From positions 496,001 through 560,000 of the forward strand of contig NZ_OY781884.1 of the NCBI RefSeq assembly GCF_963677155.1: a DNA stretch of 64,000 nucleotides, given 5' to 3'. The notes beneath the pieces are model-generated. The model worked only from the letters and a program-made list of their open reading frames with translations, did not search any database and was not told where the DNA came from. The stretch comes from an uncultured Draconibacterium sp. Lineage in GTDB: Bacteria > Bacteroidota > Bacteroidia > Bacteroidales > Prolixibacteraceae. Both the position numbers and the translations under genes were made by a program. Numbering within the stretch: position 1 is the stretch's first letter; the number at the start of each line of letters is the position of its first letter. This document shows positions 27,316 to 36,957 of this stretch, piece by piece.

Positions 27316-28734
27316 ATGCGAATTCTTTTAACCGGAGCTACCGGATACATAGGCAAAAGACTGTTACCCGTTTTGGTACACAAAGGGCACCATGTAACTT
27401 GTATTGTGCGAGACAAGCAGCGGGCAACATTTGGAGAAAGTATTGAAAAATCGGTTGACATTGTAGAAGCCGACTTACTGAATAATGATAGCCTGAACTG
27501 CATACCGGAAGATATAGACATTGCCTATTACCTCGTGCATAGTATGAGTGACTCGCGCGATTACGAAGAACAAGAGAAATTATCGGCCATAAATTTCAGA
27601 GAGCAAATCAATAAAACATCAGCCAAACAGGTTATTTACCTGAGTGGAATTGTTAACGACCAGTCGCTTTCCAAGCACCTGAAATCGAGGCTAAATGTTG
27701 AACAGGAACTGGCAAAAGGCAGCTACGCATTAACCACTTTACGTGCCGGAATTATTATAGGTTCGGGCAGCGCCTCGTTCGAGATTATTCGTGACTTAGT
27801 AGAGAAACTACCGGTAATGGTAGCACCAAAATGGTTGAAAACACGTTGCCAGCCCATTGCAATTTCCGATGTAATTCGTTTTCTGGAACGCTCGATAAAC
27901 ACTCCGGCAGTCTACAATAAAAGTTTTGATATTGGAGGAAATGAAATTCTTACCTATAAACAAATGCTTTTGCGCTTTGCAAAAGTACGGGGATTAAAAC
28001 GGTGGATTTTAACTGTTCCGGTAATGACTCCAAGACTTTCGTCATATTGGTTATATTTTGTTACATCAACGTCATACAAACTGGCTACTTCGCTGGTAGA
28101 CAGTATGCGTGTTGAAGTAATTGCGCGCGATGATAAACTAACCAAATACTTTAACCTGCAATTGCTAAGCTACGAAGAAAGCCTTCAACGAGCTTTTAAA
28201 AAAATTGAACAGAATGAAATCATTTCAAGCTGGAAGGATTCGTTCGTTAGCGGCAGATTACACGGGCAGCTTTCCGATTTTATAAATGTTCCCCAATATG
28301 GCTGTTACACGGATTTGCGCGTTATGGAAGCACAGTCGGTTGAAAATACTATTGCCAAATTGTGGCGGCTGGGCGGAAAAACAGGTTGGTATTACGGCAA
28401 CTGGTTGTGGCAACTTCGGGGTTTTATGGATAAACTGGCCGGAGGCGTAGGACTTCGCCGTGGCCGAACGAACGAAGACAGCATTAGCGAAGGCGATGCC
28501 ATTGACTTTTGGCGCGTAATTTATGCCAACAAATCAGAAGGACGATTATTGCTTTATGCAGAAATGAAACTCCCCGGCGAAGCCTGGCTCGAATTCAAGT
28601 TTCGTGGAAATCAGCTTATTCAAACCGCTACATTTCGCCCAAAAGGGCTTTGGGGTAGAATGTACTGGTATATGGTAATACCGCTACACGAATTTGTCTT
28701 TAAAGGAATGATTTCGAATATTGTTAAATTCTGA
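27316..28734 (+). CDS. SDR-family NAD(P)-dependent oxidoreductase with DUF2867 domain
   Basis: A 472-residue protein. The N-terminal 300 residues form an atypical extended SDR with the nucleotide motif LTGATGYIGKRL and an NmrA-like fold (YYLVHSMSD, VIYLSGIVND). The C-terminal 150 residues are DUF2867 (DFWRVIYANKSEGRLLLYAEMKLPG). This architecture is common next to photolyase genes, and a photolyase gene begins 23 bases further. The reaction is unknown; a role in a light- or quinone-related response is inferred only from the neighbour. Confidence 0.87.
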   Translation: MRILLTGATGYIGKRLLPVLVHKGHHVTCIVRDKQRATFGESIEKSVDIVEADLLNNDSLNCIPEDIDIAYYLVHSMSDSRDYEEQEKLSAINFREQINKTSAKQVIYLSGIVNDQSLSKHLKSRLNVEQELAKGSYALTTLRAGIIIGSGSASFEIIRDLVEKLPVMVAPKWLKTRCQPIAISDVIRFLERSINTPAVYNKSFDIGGNEILTYKQMLLRFAKVRGLKRWILTVPVMTPRLSSYWLYFVTSTSYKLATSLVDSMRVEVIARDDKLTKYFNLQLLSYEESLQRAFKKIEQNEIISSWKDSFVSGRLHGQLSDFINVPQYGCYTDLRVMEAQSVENTIAKLWRLGGKTGWYYGNWLWQLRGFMDKLAGGVGLRRGRTNEDSISEGDAIDFWRVIYANKSEGRLLLYAEMKLPGEAWLEFKFRGNQLIQTATFRPKGLWGRMYWYMVIPLHEFVFKGMISNIVKF

Positions 28735-28747
28735 AAACATACATTTG
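28721..28747 (+). promoter_or_regulatory. Bacteroidota-type promoter of the photolyase gene
   Basis: TTG at 28721 and TACATTTG at 28740-28747 match the -33/-7 pair TTG and TAnnTTTG with normal spacing (19 bases start to start). It overlaps the end of the upstream gene and would start transcription only a few bases before the ATG at 28758, so the message would be nearly leaderless. Confidence 0.6.
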
Positions 28748-28757
28748 CAGAAAGAGA

Positions 28758-30044
28758 ATGAATATGATTAACATCGTTTGGCTTCGACGCGATTTACGAT
28801 TTACAGATAACACGGCACTGCAACAAGCATTAAAAAGTGATAATAGAACAGCGGTGCTTTTTATATTCGACACGAATATTTTAGATGAACTGGATAAAAA
28901 CGATGCCCGCGTAACATTTATTCGTCAGCAACTTACAAAACTAGATAAACAACTGCGCGAAATGAATTCGGGGCTATTTGTAAAAACCGGCAAGCCGTTA
29001 AAAATCTGGCAAGAGCTAATAAGAGAATTAAAAATTGGGGAAGTGCATTTTAACCGCGATTACGAACCTTATGCTACTGCGCGCGATGAGCAGGTAAAAC
29101 AGCTTCTGCAGAAAAACAACATTGCAGTTTCCTCGCACAAAGACCAGGTAATTTTTGAGCCTCACGAAGTATTAAAAGCAGACGGAACGCCCTACACGGT
29201 TTTTACGCCCTACAAAAACAAATGGCTCAAACATTTCAATCCGCAACATATAGACGTTGAGGAAAAACTAAAAACAAATGCATTCGCAACAATTGATTCT
29301 TCCCTTCCTTCATTAGACGAGATTGGTTTTAAAAAATCTGACATTAAGGTTCTAGACTATGATTTATCGGTTGTGGAAAATTATAGCGAAACGCGCAACT
29401 TTCCGGCAATTCGGGGAACCAGTTACTTAAGCGTTCACTTGCGTTTTGGAACGGTAAGTATTCGGCAAATTGTGCAACAGGTGTATAAGCAATCACCCGA
29501 TTTTCTGAGCGAACTGATTTGGCGCGAGTTTTTTATGCAGATTCTTTTTCATTTCCCACACGTAGTAAAGGAGAATTTCAGAACCAAATACAACGGTATA
29601 AAGTGGCGAAACGATAAAAAAGAATTTGAGCGCTGGTGTAAAGGCCAAACCGGGTACCCGATAGTAGATGCCGGAATGCGCGAACTGAATAAAACAGGCT
29701 ACATGCACAACCGGGTGCGCATGATAACAGCCAGCTTTTTGTGCAAACACCTGCTTATCGATTGGCGCTGGGGAGAAGCGTATTTTGCAAAAAAACTACT
29801 CGATTTTGAGCTTTCATCAAACAACGGAAACTGGCAATGGTCAGCAGGAACAGGGTGCGATGCAGCCCCCTATTTCCGCATTTTTAATCCCACCGAACAA
29901 GTAAAAAAGTTTGATAAAGAAATGCGTTACATCAAAAAATGGGTTCCCGAATTTCAGAAACTTACCTACCCCACTCCGATGGTTGACCATAAAGTAGCCC
30001 GGAACCGTGCGCTGGAAACTTACAAAAAAGGCATAGCTGAATAA
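28758..30044 (+). CDS. phr: Deoxyribodipyrimidine photolyase
   Basis: Light-driven repair of cyclobutane pyrimidine dimers, or a close cryptochrome relative. The 428-residue protein has the antenna-binding alpha/beta domain (1-130, MINIVWLRRDLRFTDNTAL) and the FAD-binding helical domain (about 200-425). Typical blocks are LIWREFFMQI, CKGQTGYPIVDAGMRELNKTGYMHNRVRMI, and WRWGEAYFAKKLLDFELSSNNGNWQW. These match the class I CPD photolyase group. It probably also has its own promoter. Confidence 0.94.
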   Translation: MNMINIVWLRRDLRFTDNTALQQALKSDNRTAVLFIFDTNILDELDKNDARVTFIRQQLTKLDKQLREMNSGLFVKTGKPLKIWQELIRELKIGEVHFNRDYEPYATARDEQVKQLLQKNNIAVSSHKDQVIFEPHEVLKADGTPYTVFTPYKNKWLKHFNPQHIDVEEKLKTNAFATIDSSLPSLDEIGFKKSDIKVLDYDLSVVENYSETRNFPAIRGTSYLSVHLRFGTVSIRQIVQQVYKQSPDFLSELIWREFFMQILFHFPHVVKENFRTKYNGIKWRNDKKEFERWCKGQTGYPIVDAGMRELNKTGYMHNRVRMITASFLCKHLLIDWRWGEAYFAKKLLDFELSSNNGNWQWSAGTGCDAAPYFRIFNPTEQVKKFDKEMRYIKKWVPEFQKLTYPTPMVDHKVARNRALETYKKGIAE

Positions 30045-30121
30045 TTCTTCTCACTTTTCTTAGATAACATCTAAACTTCAAACAAATTATTAACTTTAGC
30101 GACCAACTCAATTAATCTGCG

Positions 30122-30229
30122 ATGAACATAAAACTTAATCTACTCGCTTTTGTACTGTTTCCTTTTATGTTGTTTGCACAACCTTTCCTACAGGTAAAGG
30201 TTTTACTTTTGTTTCCTATAAACAGATAA
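30122..30229 (+). pseudogene. Remnant of a secreted-protein gene (35 codons)
   Basis: An ATG opens a good signal peptide (MNIKLNLLAFVLFPFMLFAQ) but the frame stops after 35 codons in a sequence of hydrophobic residues without a mature domain. It looks like the 5' stub of a deleted secreted protein gene, though a small peptide is possible. Confidence 0.4.
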
Positions 30230-30323
30230 AATAACACCTACTAATATCACACTTAATAGCAAATAGTAAAGCGCGATTTATTTCAAAATCTTAACAAGAA
30301 TCAAATTTTTCAAATTATAAAAA

Positions 30324-30842
30324 ATGAATACCGAAAACACTTTTAACGAAGAAACACTACCAAAAGAGAACCAACCGGAAGTTAAACCTGCCTCACTGGA
30401 ACTTACCGAAGAAATTAACCACAACCTGCACAGCGCCGGAAAATGGAGCCAGTTCTTAGCCATCCTTGGATTTATAGGAACCGGATTTATGGTGTTGGGA
30501 GGAATAAGCGTGAGTATTATGACGGCAGTTATACCTGCCACAAAATCAGACATATTCCCGTTTCCCATGGCTTTATTAGGACTAATATACATCATTTTTG
30601 CAGGAGTTTATTTCTTACCGGTTTTCTATCTATACCGTTTTTCCAGTAGTATAAAACAAGCCGTAGCACTAAAAAAACAAGATCAACTAAGCAGTGCTTT
30701 TAATAACCTGCGTGCCCACTACAAAACCTTTGGTATTATCATGATCGTCTTTATGTGTCTTTACCCGATAATGATCATCAGCATGGTTGTATTTGGTATT
30801 TTTTCCGGTTTTGGAGCAGCAACAGAAGGTATTCCGATGTAA
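30324..30842 (+). CDS. DUF5362-family membrane protein
   Basis: A 172-residue protein with a charged, Glu-rich N-terminal tail (about 1-40) and four hydrophobic segments (about 45-72, 82-105, 132-155 and 150-168). The AGKWSQFLAILGFIGTGFMVL and Ala/Phe-rich pattern with the NNLRAHYKTFGII connector is typical of DUF5362, a Bacteroidota inner membrane family of unknown role. It stands alone between photolyase and ettA. Confidence 0.82.
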   Translation: MNTENTFNEETLPKENQPEVKPASLELTEEINHNLHSAGKWSQFLAILGFIGTGFMVLGGISVSIMTAVIPATKSDIFPFPMALLGLIYIIFAGVYFLPVFYLYRFSSSIKQAVALKKQDQLSSAFNNLRAHYKTFGIIMIVFMCLYPIMIISMVVFGIFSGFGAATEGIPM

Positions 30843-30966
30843 AACTGAAGAATTCAGGGACTGAAAACATGACCACCTGTTATTGATCATTGGTCACTAG
30901 TCATAAGGACACTCGTATCTTGGAACTTGTAACGTGCAGCTCGTAGCTTCTCTTTAAACAATTTCT

Positions 30967-30974
30967 TACTTTTG
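30967..30974 (+). promoter_or_regulatory. Bacteroidota -7 box upstream of ettA
   Basis: TACTTTTG fits TAnnTTTG, 23 bases before the ATG of ettA. The matching -33 TTG is not obvious. Confidence 0.45.
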
Positions 30975-30996
30975 CGGCGGAACAAAAACAAACAAA

Positions 30997-32682
30997 ATGA
31001 GCGACGACAAGAAAATAATTTTTTCGATGTATAAGGTGAGTAAAACCTACCCACCCAACAAAACAGTAATCAAAGACATTTCGCTTTCGTTTTTCCTCGG
31101 AGCTAAAATCGGGATCATCGGTTTAAACGGATCGGGAAAATCAACCCTGCTAAAAATTATTGCAGGACAAGATGAAGCCTACAACGGCGAGCTGGTTTTT
31201 GCACCGGGATATTCAGTAGGATTACTCGACCAGGAACCACAACTAGATGAAAGCAAAACCGTTATCGATGTAGTAAAAGAAGGTACACAGGAAACAGTTG
31301 ACGTACTGAATCGCTACGAAGAAATCAACCAGCAATTTGGTTTGCCCGAGGTATATGAGAACCCGGATAAAATGGACGAGCTGATGAAAGAGCAGGCCGA
31401 GTTGCAGGAAAAAATGGATGCATTGGATGCCTGGAATCTCGACAGTAAACTGGAACGTGCAATGGACGCTTTGCAGTGTCCGCCAAACGATCAGCCCATA
31501 AGCGAACTTTCAGGAGGAGAACGCCGTCGTGTTGCTTTATGCCGTTTATTATTACAGGAACCCGATGTGTTGTTGCTGGATGAGCCAACCAACCACCTCG
31601 ATGCAGAGAGTATTTTGTGGCTGGAAGCCCATCTCGATCAGTATAAAGGAACCGTTATTTGTATTACGCACGACCGCTATTTCCTTGATAATGTTGCCGG
31701 CTGGATTTTGGAACTCGACCGTGGCCAGGGTATTCCATGGAAAGGCAACTACACCTCTTGGCTCGAACAAAAATCGAAACGTCTGGAGCAGGAAGAGAAA
31801 GGCAGCCAGAAACGTAAGAAAACTTTGGAGCGCGAGTTGGAATGGGTGCGTATGGCACCAAAAGCACGTCAGGCAAAAAGTAAAGCCCGTTTAAGTGCTT
31901 ACGACAAAATGTTGAATGAAGACGCCAAACAGAAAGAAGAAAAACTGGAGATCTTTATTCCGAACGGCCCGCGACTAGGAGACAAGGTGGTTGAAATGGA
32001 AGGCGTAAAAAAAGGTTTTGGCGAAAAACTTTTGTTCGAAGACCTGAGCTTTAAACTTCCACCTGCCGGAATTATCGGCGTTATTGGACCAAACGGTGCC
32101 GGAAAAACCACACTGTTTAAACTAATTATGAAACAACTGGAAGCCGACACTGGAAGTATTGACATTGGCGACACCGTAGAAGTAAGTTACGTCGATCAAA
32201 CCCACGAAGCCATCAATCCTGAGAAAACAGTTTACGAAGTCATCTCAGGCGGAACGGAAACCATTATGCTGGGCAACAAACAAGCCAATGCACGCGCTTA
32301 TGTTGGCCGTTTTAATTTTAATGGTGCCGATCAGGAAAAGAAATGTGGCATACTTTCGGGTGGTGAGCGTAACCGTTTGCACCTGGCACTGGCACTAAAA
32401 TCGGAGGGTAACCTGTTACTACTCGATGAGCCTACCAACGATATTGATGTAAATACGCTTCGTGCGCTGGAAGAAGGTTTGGATAACTTTGCTGGCTGTG
32501 CCGTAGTAATTTCGCACGACCGCTGGTTCCTCGACCGCATAGCCACACATATTCTGGCATTTGAAGGCGACGGACATGTGCATTTCTTTGAAGGTTCGTT
32601 CTCAGAATACGAAGAAAACCGCAAAAAACGTATGGGTAACGAAACACCAAAACGTTTTAAATATAAGAAGCTGATGGCGTAA
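30997..32682 (+). CDS. ettA: Energy-dependent translational throttle protein EttA (ABC-F)
   Basis: Cytoplasmic ABC-F ATPase that binds the ribosomal E site and gates translation according to ATP level. The 561-residue protein has two ATPase domains: Walker A GLNGSGKSTL and GPNGAGKTTL, signatures LSGGERRRVAL and LSGGERNRLHL, and Walker B LLLDEPTNHLD and LLLDEPTNDID. The arm and P-site tRNA interaction linker (about 240-310, KKTLERELEWVRM) separates them. Length and motif details match EttA. The gene is single with a strong terminator. Confidence 0.96.
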   Translation: MSDDKKIIFSMYKVSKTYPPNKTVIKDISLSFFLGAKIGIIGLNGSGKSTLLKIIAGQDEAYNGELVFAPGYSVGLLDQEPQLDESKTVIDVVKEGTQETVDVLNRYEEINQQFGLPEVYENPDKMDELMKEQAELQEKMDALDAWNLDSKLERAMDALQCPPNDQPISELSGGERRRVALCRLLLQEPDVLLLDEPTNHLDAESILWLEAHLDQYKGTVICITHDRYFLDNVAGWILELDRGQGIPWKGNYTSWLEQKSKRLEQEEKGSQKRKKTLERELEWVRMAPKARQAKSKARLSAYDKMLNEDAKQKEEKLEIFIPNGPRLGDKVVEMEGVKKGFGEKLLFEDLSFKLPPAGIIGVIGPNGAGKTTLFKLIMKQLEADTGSIDIGDTVEVSYVDQTHEAINPEKTVYEVISGGTETIMLGNKQANARAYVGRFNFNGADQEKKCGILSGGERNRLHLALALKSEGNLLLLDEPTNDIDVNTLRALEEGLDNFAGCAVVISHDRWFLDRIATHILAFEGDGHVHFFEGSFSEYEENRKKRMGNETPKRFKYKKLMA

Positions 32683-32702
32683 AAACCTGAAGTTAGAAGT
32701 AG

Positions 32703-32749
32703 AGCCCCGTTCTGTATTTGTTTTAGCATACTGAACGGGGCTTTTTTTA
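32703..32749 (+). terminator. Terminator of ettA
   Basis: Perfect 10-bp stem AGCCCCGTTC/GAACGGGGCT followed by a run of T; 20 bases after the stop codon. Confidence 0.9.
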
Positions 32750-33014
32750 TTTTACGATTTGCATAATAACTTGTGAATTCGCCCGGCATCCTTCCGATGA
32801 AGATATACGAGTGTTATTTCCGGAGTTGAGTAAACAATCCAGAATTGAAAAAGGCTTGTAAACAGCTAACCTTACTGATCCATTCAGATTTTACATTTAC
32901 CCGATTAAACGAATTCCAAACTGACAAGTCTAAATCCGGTAAAACTACTCACAATAAAGCTGAGAAGTATTAGATTTAATTCTTAACGACTATTCAACTT
33001 AAAAATATTCTCTT

Positions 33015-34568
33015 ATGAAAATGATCCCGACTTTTGTAATTGCTTTAATCTTCTCGTTAAATCTAAAAGCACAGGAAACAAAAATTGATAAAAGTAAATA
33101 TCCACCGCTGGTAACATTCACTGCAGAACAGGATCATGCCAACATGATGGAGCAATTGGGAATAAAATCCTTGCGCCCGGGGCCGAGTGGCGACGAATCG
33201 GCACCCAACCATGCCAATTATGATGAATCGATAGCCAATCCATGTCCTGAATTACCAGATGTTCTGACAACCAACGACGGACAAAAAGTAACCACTCCTG
33301 AAATGTGGTGGAATAAACGCCGACCGGAAATAGTTGAAGGTTTCGAGAAAGAGGTTTATGGACGCCTACCGCAAGATATTCCGGATGTAAAATGGGAGGT
33401 TGAAATTACCGATTACGAGCGAATCGGATTTACACCTGTTGTAGCCAAAAAAATTGTTGGGCATGTCGACAACAGCGCATATCCCTTGATTAATGTCGAC
33501 ATCAATATGGTTCTTGTGGTGCCACAAAATGTAAAAGGACCTGTGCCCGTTTTAATGATGTTTGGTCGTCCTTCATTACCGGCACCTGCCCAGCCTTCTG
33601 CAGAAGATATGGTAAAAATCAACAAAACATTTAAAGAAGTTCTTATAAAAAATAACCCTGAATTGGAAGACGTTTTTAAGCGTTACCCTGCATATGAACC
33701 GATAGAACGCGAAGATCCGTTTGCTGCTTTTATGCAGCGCCGTAATCAGGAACCTTCTCCAACAGAGCAATTAATTGCCGCTGGCTGGGGATATTTAACC
33801 ATTGATCCGGGCAGTATTCAGGCAGATAACGGAGCAGGACTCACCAGAGGAATAATAGGGCTTGTAAATAAGGGGCAGCCTCGAAAACCGGAAGATTGGG
33901 GATCGCTTCGGGCATGGGCATGGGGTGCCGCACGAGCGTTGGACTACCTTGAAACAGATTCGATGGTGGATGCTAAGAAAGTGGGGATTGAAGGCGTATC
34001 GCGTTACGGGAAAGCGGCTTTGGTTACGCTTGCTTTCGAACCACGTTTTGCTGTAGGTTTGATAGGCTCTTCAGGTAAAGGAGGTGCCGCTCTTCATCGG
34101 AGAGTTTTTGGTGAAGCGGTGGAAAGCCTTACCGGAGCTGGTGAATATCACTGGATGGCTGGTAATTATTTAAAATATGGTGCTGAAGAGGCAACTTTTG
34201 GCCGGAAAACCGGCTGCGATCTGACGGTAGATTCGCATGAATTAATTGCGCTGTGCGCACCCCGACTTACCTTCATTAGCTATGGAATTCCGGAGCAGGG
34301 CGATGCAAAATGGCTCGATCAAAAAGGAAGCTACATGTCAACCATTGCGGCAGGTAGTGTTTTTAAATTATTGGGCGCAAAAGATCTGGGAGTTTCAAAC
34401 GACTACATGAAAGAGGAAATGCCTCCGGTATTAAAAGGATTACTTGATGGGGAACTCGCGTGGAGGCAACATGCCGGTGGGCATACCGATGCTCCAAACT
34501 TTGCAACTTTCATCCCCTGGGCCGGTAAGTTCCTGGGCTATGAAAAAACGCCTGCAATAAGAAGATAA
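33015..34568 (+). CDS. Secreted CE15-like glucuronoyl esterase
   Basis: A 517-residue exported alpha/beta hydrolase (signal peptide 1-19, cut after LKA-Q). The nucleophile motif GVSRYGKAAL matches the GxSRxGK of CE15 enzymes, which hydrolyse esters between lignin and glucuronoxylan. GHTD near the C-terminus can supply the His. An internal Pro/Gln-rich region lies at about 190-250. No other xylan-degradation genes lie next to it, so it could also act on other uronic acid esters. The gene sits alone between two terminators. Confidence 0.82.
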   Translation: MKMIPTFVIALIFSLNLKAQETKIDKSKYPPLVTFTAEQDHANMMEQLGIKSLRPGPSGDESAPNHANYDESIANPCPELPDVLTTNDGQKVTTPEMWWNKRRPEIVEGFEKEVYGRLPQDIPDVKWEVEITDYERIGFTPVVAKKIVGHVDNSAYPLINVDINMVLVVPQNVKGPVPVLMMFGRPSLPAPAQPSAEDMVKINKTFKEVLIKNNPELEDVFKRYPAYEPIEREDPFAAFMQRRNQEPSPTEQLIAAGWGYLTIDPGSIQADNGAGLTRGIIGLVNKGQPRKPEDWGSLRAWAWGAARALDYLETDSMVDAKKVGIEGVSRYGKAALVTLAFEPRFAVGLIGSSGKGGAALHRRVFGEAVESLTGAGEYHWMAGNYLKYGAEEATFGRKTGCDLTVDSHELIALCAPRLTFISYGIPEQGDAKWLDQKGSYMSTIAAGSVFKLLGAKDLGVSNDYMKEEMPPVLKGLLDGELAWRQHAGGHTDAPNFATFIPWAGKFLGYEKTPAIRR

Positions 34569-34660
34569 AATTGTAATGCCTCCATCGTAAATTTTCGCAG
34601 CATTATCTTATTCACAACTAATGGAGATGTAGTATTCTGAAGCTGTGGAGGCAGACACAA

Positions 34661-34697
34661 AAAAAAGGATTCCGGCAAAGCCGAAATCCTTTTTTTG
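34661..34697. terminator. Bidirectional terminator between the CE15-like esterase and csp
   Basis: Stem GGATTCCGGC/GCCGAAATCC with one mismatch, 3-base loop, and A- and T-runs on both sides. It serves the convergent esterase and cold-shock genes. Confidence 0.8.
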
Positions 34698-34714
34698 TAT
34701 AGTGTTTATAACTA

Positions 34715-34906
34715 TTAAACAAGCTCAACATTCACGGCATTCATGCCTTTTTTGCCCATTTCTTTGTTATACTTTACCTTGTCGTTCTCGGTAATTTCAT
34801 CAACCAAACCGGTATGGTGAACGAAAATATCTTCACCTGATTCGTTTGCTGTGATAAAACCATAACCTTTGTCGTTGTTAAAAAACTTTACTGTTCCTTC
34901 AATCAT
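34715..34906 (-). CDS. Cold-shock domain protein
   Basis: A 63-residue single-stranded nucleic-acid-binding protein with the RNP1 motif KGYGFITA and RNP2 region DIFVHHTG of the CspA fold, and a KMNAV-type C-terminus (KGMNAVNV). It lies just downstream of a DEAD-box helicase gene on the same strand (52-base gap). The pair suggests a role in RNA unfolding during cold or growth transitions. Confidence 0.95.
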   Translation of the reverse strand: MIEGTVKFFNNDKGYGFITANESGEDIFVHHTGLVDEITENDKVKYNKEMGKKGMNAVNVELV

Positions 34907-34958
34907 AATCGTAATCTTAAAAATTGTATTTATATATATTTGCTTGTTCGTTAATTAA

Positions 34959-36137
34959 CTAATTAACAAACGTGTAAGCCATTCCTTTGTTACCGGCTCT
35001 TCCGGTTCTTCCTATGCGATGGATGTAACTATCCATTGTTTGTGGAAGCTGATAATTAATAACGTGTGTCACTCCATCCACATCGATGCCACGGGCTGCC
35101 ACATCGGTAGCCACCAAAACCCGCGTTTTACCCGACTTAAATAGTCGAATAGCTTTTGTGCGGTAGTTTTGTGATTTATTTCCGTGTATAACATCCGAAT
35201 TGATGCCCACCTTGCGAAGCTGGTTACTTATTTTATCGACATTACGTTTTGTTTCGGCAAATAGAATTACCTTTTCAAAACCGTCGCCGCTCAATAAATT
35301 ATAAAGCACCTGAAATTTATTCTCGTTTTCCCCCACTCTGATAATATCCTGCTCAACCGTATCGGCGGCATTGTTAACGTTGCTTACGTTTATGCGAACC
35401 GGGTCTTGAACGAAATCACGAATAAGCTTTTGCTGAGCTTTTTCGTAGGTGGCCGAGAACAACATGGTTTGCTTTCGATTCTTCATCAGCGCAATAATTT
35501 TCTTAATGTCGTTAATGAATCCCATATCAAGCATGCGGTCGAATTCGTCGAGCACCAATATAGAAGTGTTTCCCAGGCGAAGTGCACCTCTTGAACTTAA
35601 ATCATTTAAGCGTCCCGGTGTACCCACAATCAGGTTTTGTTTTCTCCGCGCTTTACCCATATCGGTGTTAACACTGGTTCCGCCAATAAAACAGGTCGAA
35701 AAAAGTTTTTGCCCCCTGGTTAATGACTTAAATTCATCTTCAACCTGCTGGGCAAGCTCCCTGGTTGGAACAACCACCAAACACGTTGTTGTGTTATCGG
35801 CCAACATTTTTTCAATTACCGGAATTAAAAAAGCGCCGGTTTTTCCTGTTCCCGTAGCCGCAACGCCAATCATGTTCCGCCCCGCAAGCAAATCGTTAAT
35901 CGATTTTTGTTGAATTTCGGTTGGTTCGACATAGCCTTTAAGCCGGATACTGTTTTTTAACGTTTCGCTAAGCGGCATTTCGCTAAAGTTCAGTTCGGGT
36001 ACAAAAGGATCCACTTCAACGCTTGCAGCCTGTTTTACCAGTAAATCAGGATTTACAGTAGTAACGGCTTTCTTTCGTGCAGTACGATTACTGCCAGTGC
36101 GTTTTCTTGTATTGTTTTTATATCTGTTGTTATTCAT
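34959..36137 (-). CDS. DEAD-box RNA helicase with DEFD motif
   Basis: ATP-dependent RNA helicase of 392 residues. Visible motifs in order are Q-motif region GYVEPTEIQQ, Walker A AATGTGKTG, PTRELAQQ, TPGRL, motif II VLDEFDRMLDMGF, SAT, motif V ATDVAARGIDV and motif VI HRIGRTGRAG. Motif II reads DEFD, not DEAD; the Asp/Glu pair that binds Mg is kept. The N-terminal 40 residues are Arg/Lys/Asn-rich and probably bind RNA. There is little C-terminal extension. It is followed by a cold-shock gene. Confidence 0.94.
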   Translation of the reverse strand: MNNNRYKNNTRKRTGSNRTARKKAVTTVNPDLLVKQAASVEVDPFVPELNFSEMPLSETLKNSIRLKGYVEPTEIQQKSINDLLAGRNMIGVAATGTGKTGAFLIPVIEKMLADNTTTCLVVVPTRELAQQVEDEFKSLTRGQKLFSTCFIGGTSVNTDMGKARRKQNLIVGTPGRLNDLSSRGALRLGNTSILVLDEFDRMLDMGFINDIKKIIALMKNRKQTMLFSATYEKAQQKLIRDFVQDPVRINVSNVNNAADTVEQDIIRVGENENKFQVLYNLLSGDGFEKVILFAETKRNVDKISNQLRKVGINSDVIHGNKSQNYRTKAIRLFKSGKTRVLVATDVAARGIDVDGVTHVINYQLPQTMDSYIHRIGRTGRAGNKGMAYTFVN

Positions 36138-36957
36138 GTAATCTTTAATTTATTATCCGAGATGTACGGACAATCGTTCTTATATTCATTATTTTTTTGT
36201 GGAATATGCTTCAGAAGGAAGAAGTAAGGCCCTAGCAATTGCTGCTGCCCGACTTAAACAATGGTTGCGTTGTTTTTATTTCCGCACATTGTACTGTCAA
36301 TAAAGTATTTTCTGAAACATTGAGGCCCAATAAATTTTCAAGAATATATAAAGGCCGGAGATTCAACAAATTGTCATAGTTACGACAATTGTTTTTTACG
36401 CTGTATAACTTGTTAACCTGCTTTAATGCTTTGTAATAAAGGGAAACCTGTGATGGTAAGAATGATGTATTTTTAATAATTCTAATAATTAATTCGACAA
36501 TTTTTACTTCAAAAGAATAAGTAAAATGGATACGTCTTCAGAAAATTATCAGGAACAATTAAACTTACAACGGATACTCGGTTGTGCCTTTTTAGCGGCA
36601 AACTATTTTACTAAACGATGAACTGCTGAATAAAAATCAGCGCTGCAAAGCTACTCAAATAAAACTAACCACCAAATTGTTGGCAATTAATTGATAAAGT
36701 AACTCCCAATGTTAATCTTTTCTGCTCCACCGAATATTAGTTTTGCGCTATTATGGTTATATTTATTGCGCTAAAGCTTTAAACCGTTTGAATACCTGCC
36801 CTGAAATAATAGTTATAAAAACAAAACGTAATAGTATTGTTATCACCCCATTGGGAGTGTAACATCACTTATTTAAACGCTATAAGAGATATAACAACAA
36901 TGATGATGTACACTAATTAGTAGTCATTTTAAGTATTCAAATCCTATATAAGATTAG
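36138..36957. other. Non-coding boundary between core genome and accessory island
   Basis: About 820 bases between the helicase and the accessory island. The first part is presumably the long leader of the helicase gene. A 31-codon frame at 36526-36621 (+; MDTSSENYQEQLNL...) is too short to support. Near the right end, ACAAC, ATGTAC and TTAG (about 36894-36920) recall, in the same order, the end of the two 136-bp repeats further on, and TTAGTAGTC at 36917-36925 is the exact complement of the start of the repeat at 38164. It may therefore be a decayed cassette boundary. Confidence 0.45.

Noticed and set aside
36526-36621. 31-codon frame before the nuclease gene
   Set aside because: Too short, with no known family and no promoter; kept only as a remark in the spacer entry.
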